Shown here piece after piece: positions 5,431 to 5,456 of a stretch of 5,456 bases of DNA. The stretch spans positions 1 to 5,456 of the forward strand of contig CALZEZ010000115.1 in NCBI GenBank assembly GCA_945643825.1, given 5' to 3'. Source of the DNA: an uncultured Lachnospiraceae bacterium. GTDB lineage: Bacteria > Bacillota > Clostridia > Lachnospirales > Lachnospiraceae. Under the pieces are notes generated by a model. That model made no database searches. It was not told the origin of the DNA and saw nothing but the letters and a program-made list of their open reading frames with translations. The stretch's first letter is position 1; each line of letters starts with the position of its first letter. Made by a program: the position numbers and the translations under genes.

Positions 5431-5456
5431 ATTGGACTGGTACAGATATTAGGTAT
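5431..5456 (-). other. In-frame stop within the GH31 coding region (nonsense, frameshift or sequence error)
   Basis: Reading upstream from the ATG at 5430 in the same frame gives YLYQSN, a typical end of a GH31 N-domain strand leading into MRIAMP, then TAA at 5451-5449, then a Thr codon. The other two frames stay open to the window edge but are too short to show GH31 character. Either a base change or an indel interrupts the gene here, or the end of the sequence is inaccurate. Confidence 0.7.

Overview
The window looks like chromosomal DNA from a low-to-mid GC Firmicute, most likely a clostridial gut or rumen bacterium such as a Lachnospiraceae member. The basis is the type of the genes (a clostridial-style glutamate synthase N-terminus, an ECF-type ThiT with an extra N-terminal helix, a GH31 glycosidase), the strong AGGAGG-like ribosome binding sites, TTGACA/TATAAT-like promoters and U-tract terminators. 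The assignment to family level is inference from protein resemblance. All five genes lie on the minus strand, so the biological order is from high to low coordinates.

Reading in the direction of transcription: (1) 5451-3595, a glycoside hydrolase family 31 enzyme whose 5' part is missing; an in-frame TAA sits at 5449-5451 and the family's sequence clearly continues upstream of the first ATG, so the gene is either broken or carries a sequence error near the window edge. (2) 3594-3355, a 240-base regulatory region: a near-perfect sigma-A promoter, a TPP (thiamine pyrophosphate) riboswitch, and an expression platform in which the terminator hairpin also contains the thiT ribosome binding site. 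(3) 3354-1412, a tight three-gene operon: thiT (thiamine-binding S component of an ECF transporter), a HAD phosphatase, and a CPBP-family intramembrane protease, with a 15-base gap and then an ATGA stop/start overlap. (4) 1411-1182, a 230-base regulatory region with a good promoter followed almost at once by a strong intrinsic terminator, plus repeats around the promoter. (5) 1181-1, the first 393 codons of glutamate synthase large subunit (gltB), running off the left edge.

Functionally, thiT imports thiamine and should be switched off when TPP is plentiful; the HAD and CPBP genes behind it appear to share that control, which suggests but does not prove a thiamine-linked role for the phosphatase. 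gltB belongs to ammonia assimilation and seems to be a separate transcription unit with its own promoter and a leader terminator that may act as an attenuator. The GH31 enzyme belongs to oligosaccharide breakdown and has no evident link to the others. No mobile element, CRISPR array, tRNA or rRNA was seen. The most rewarding parts are the two leader regions and the interrupted GH31 gene.
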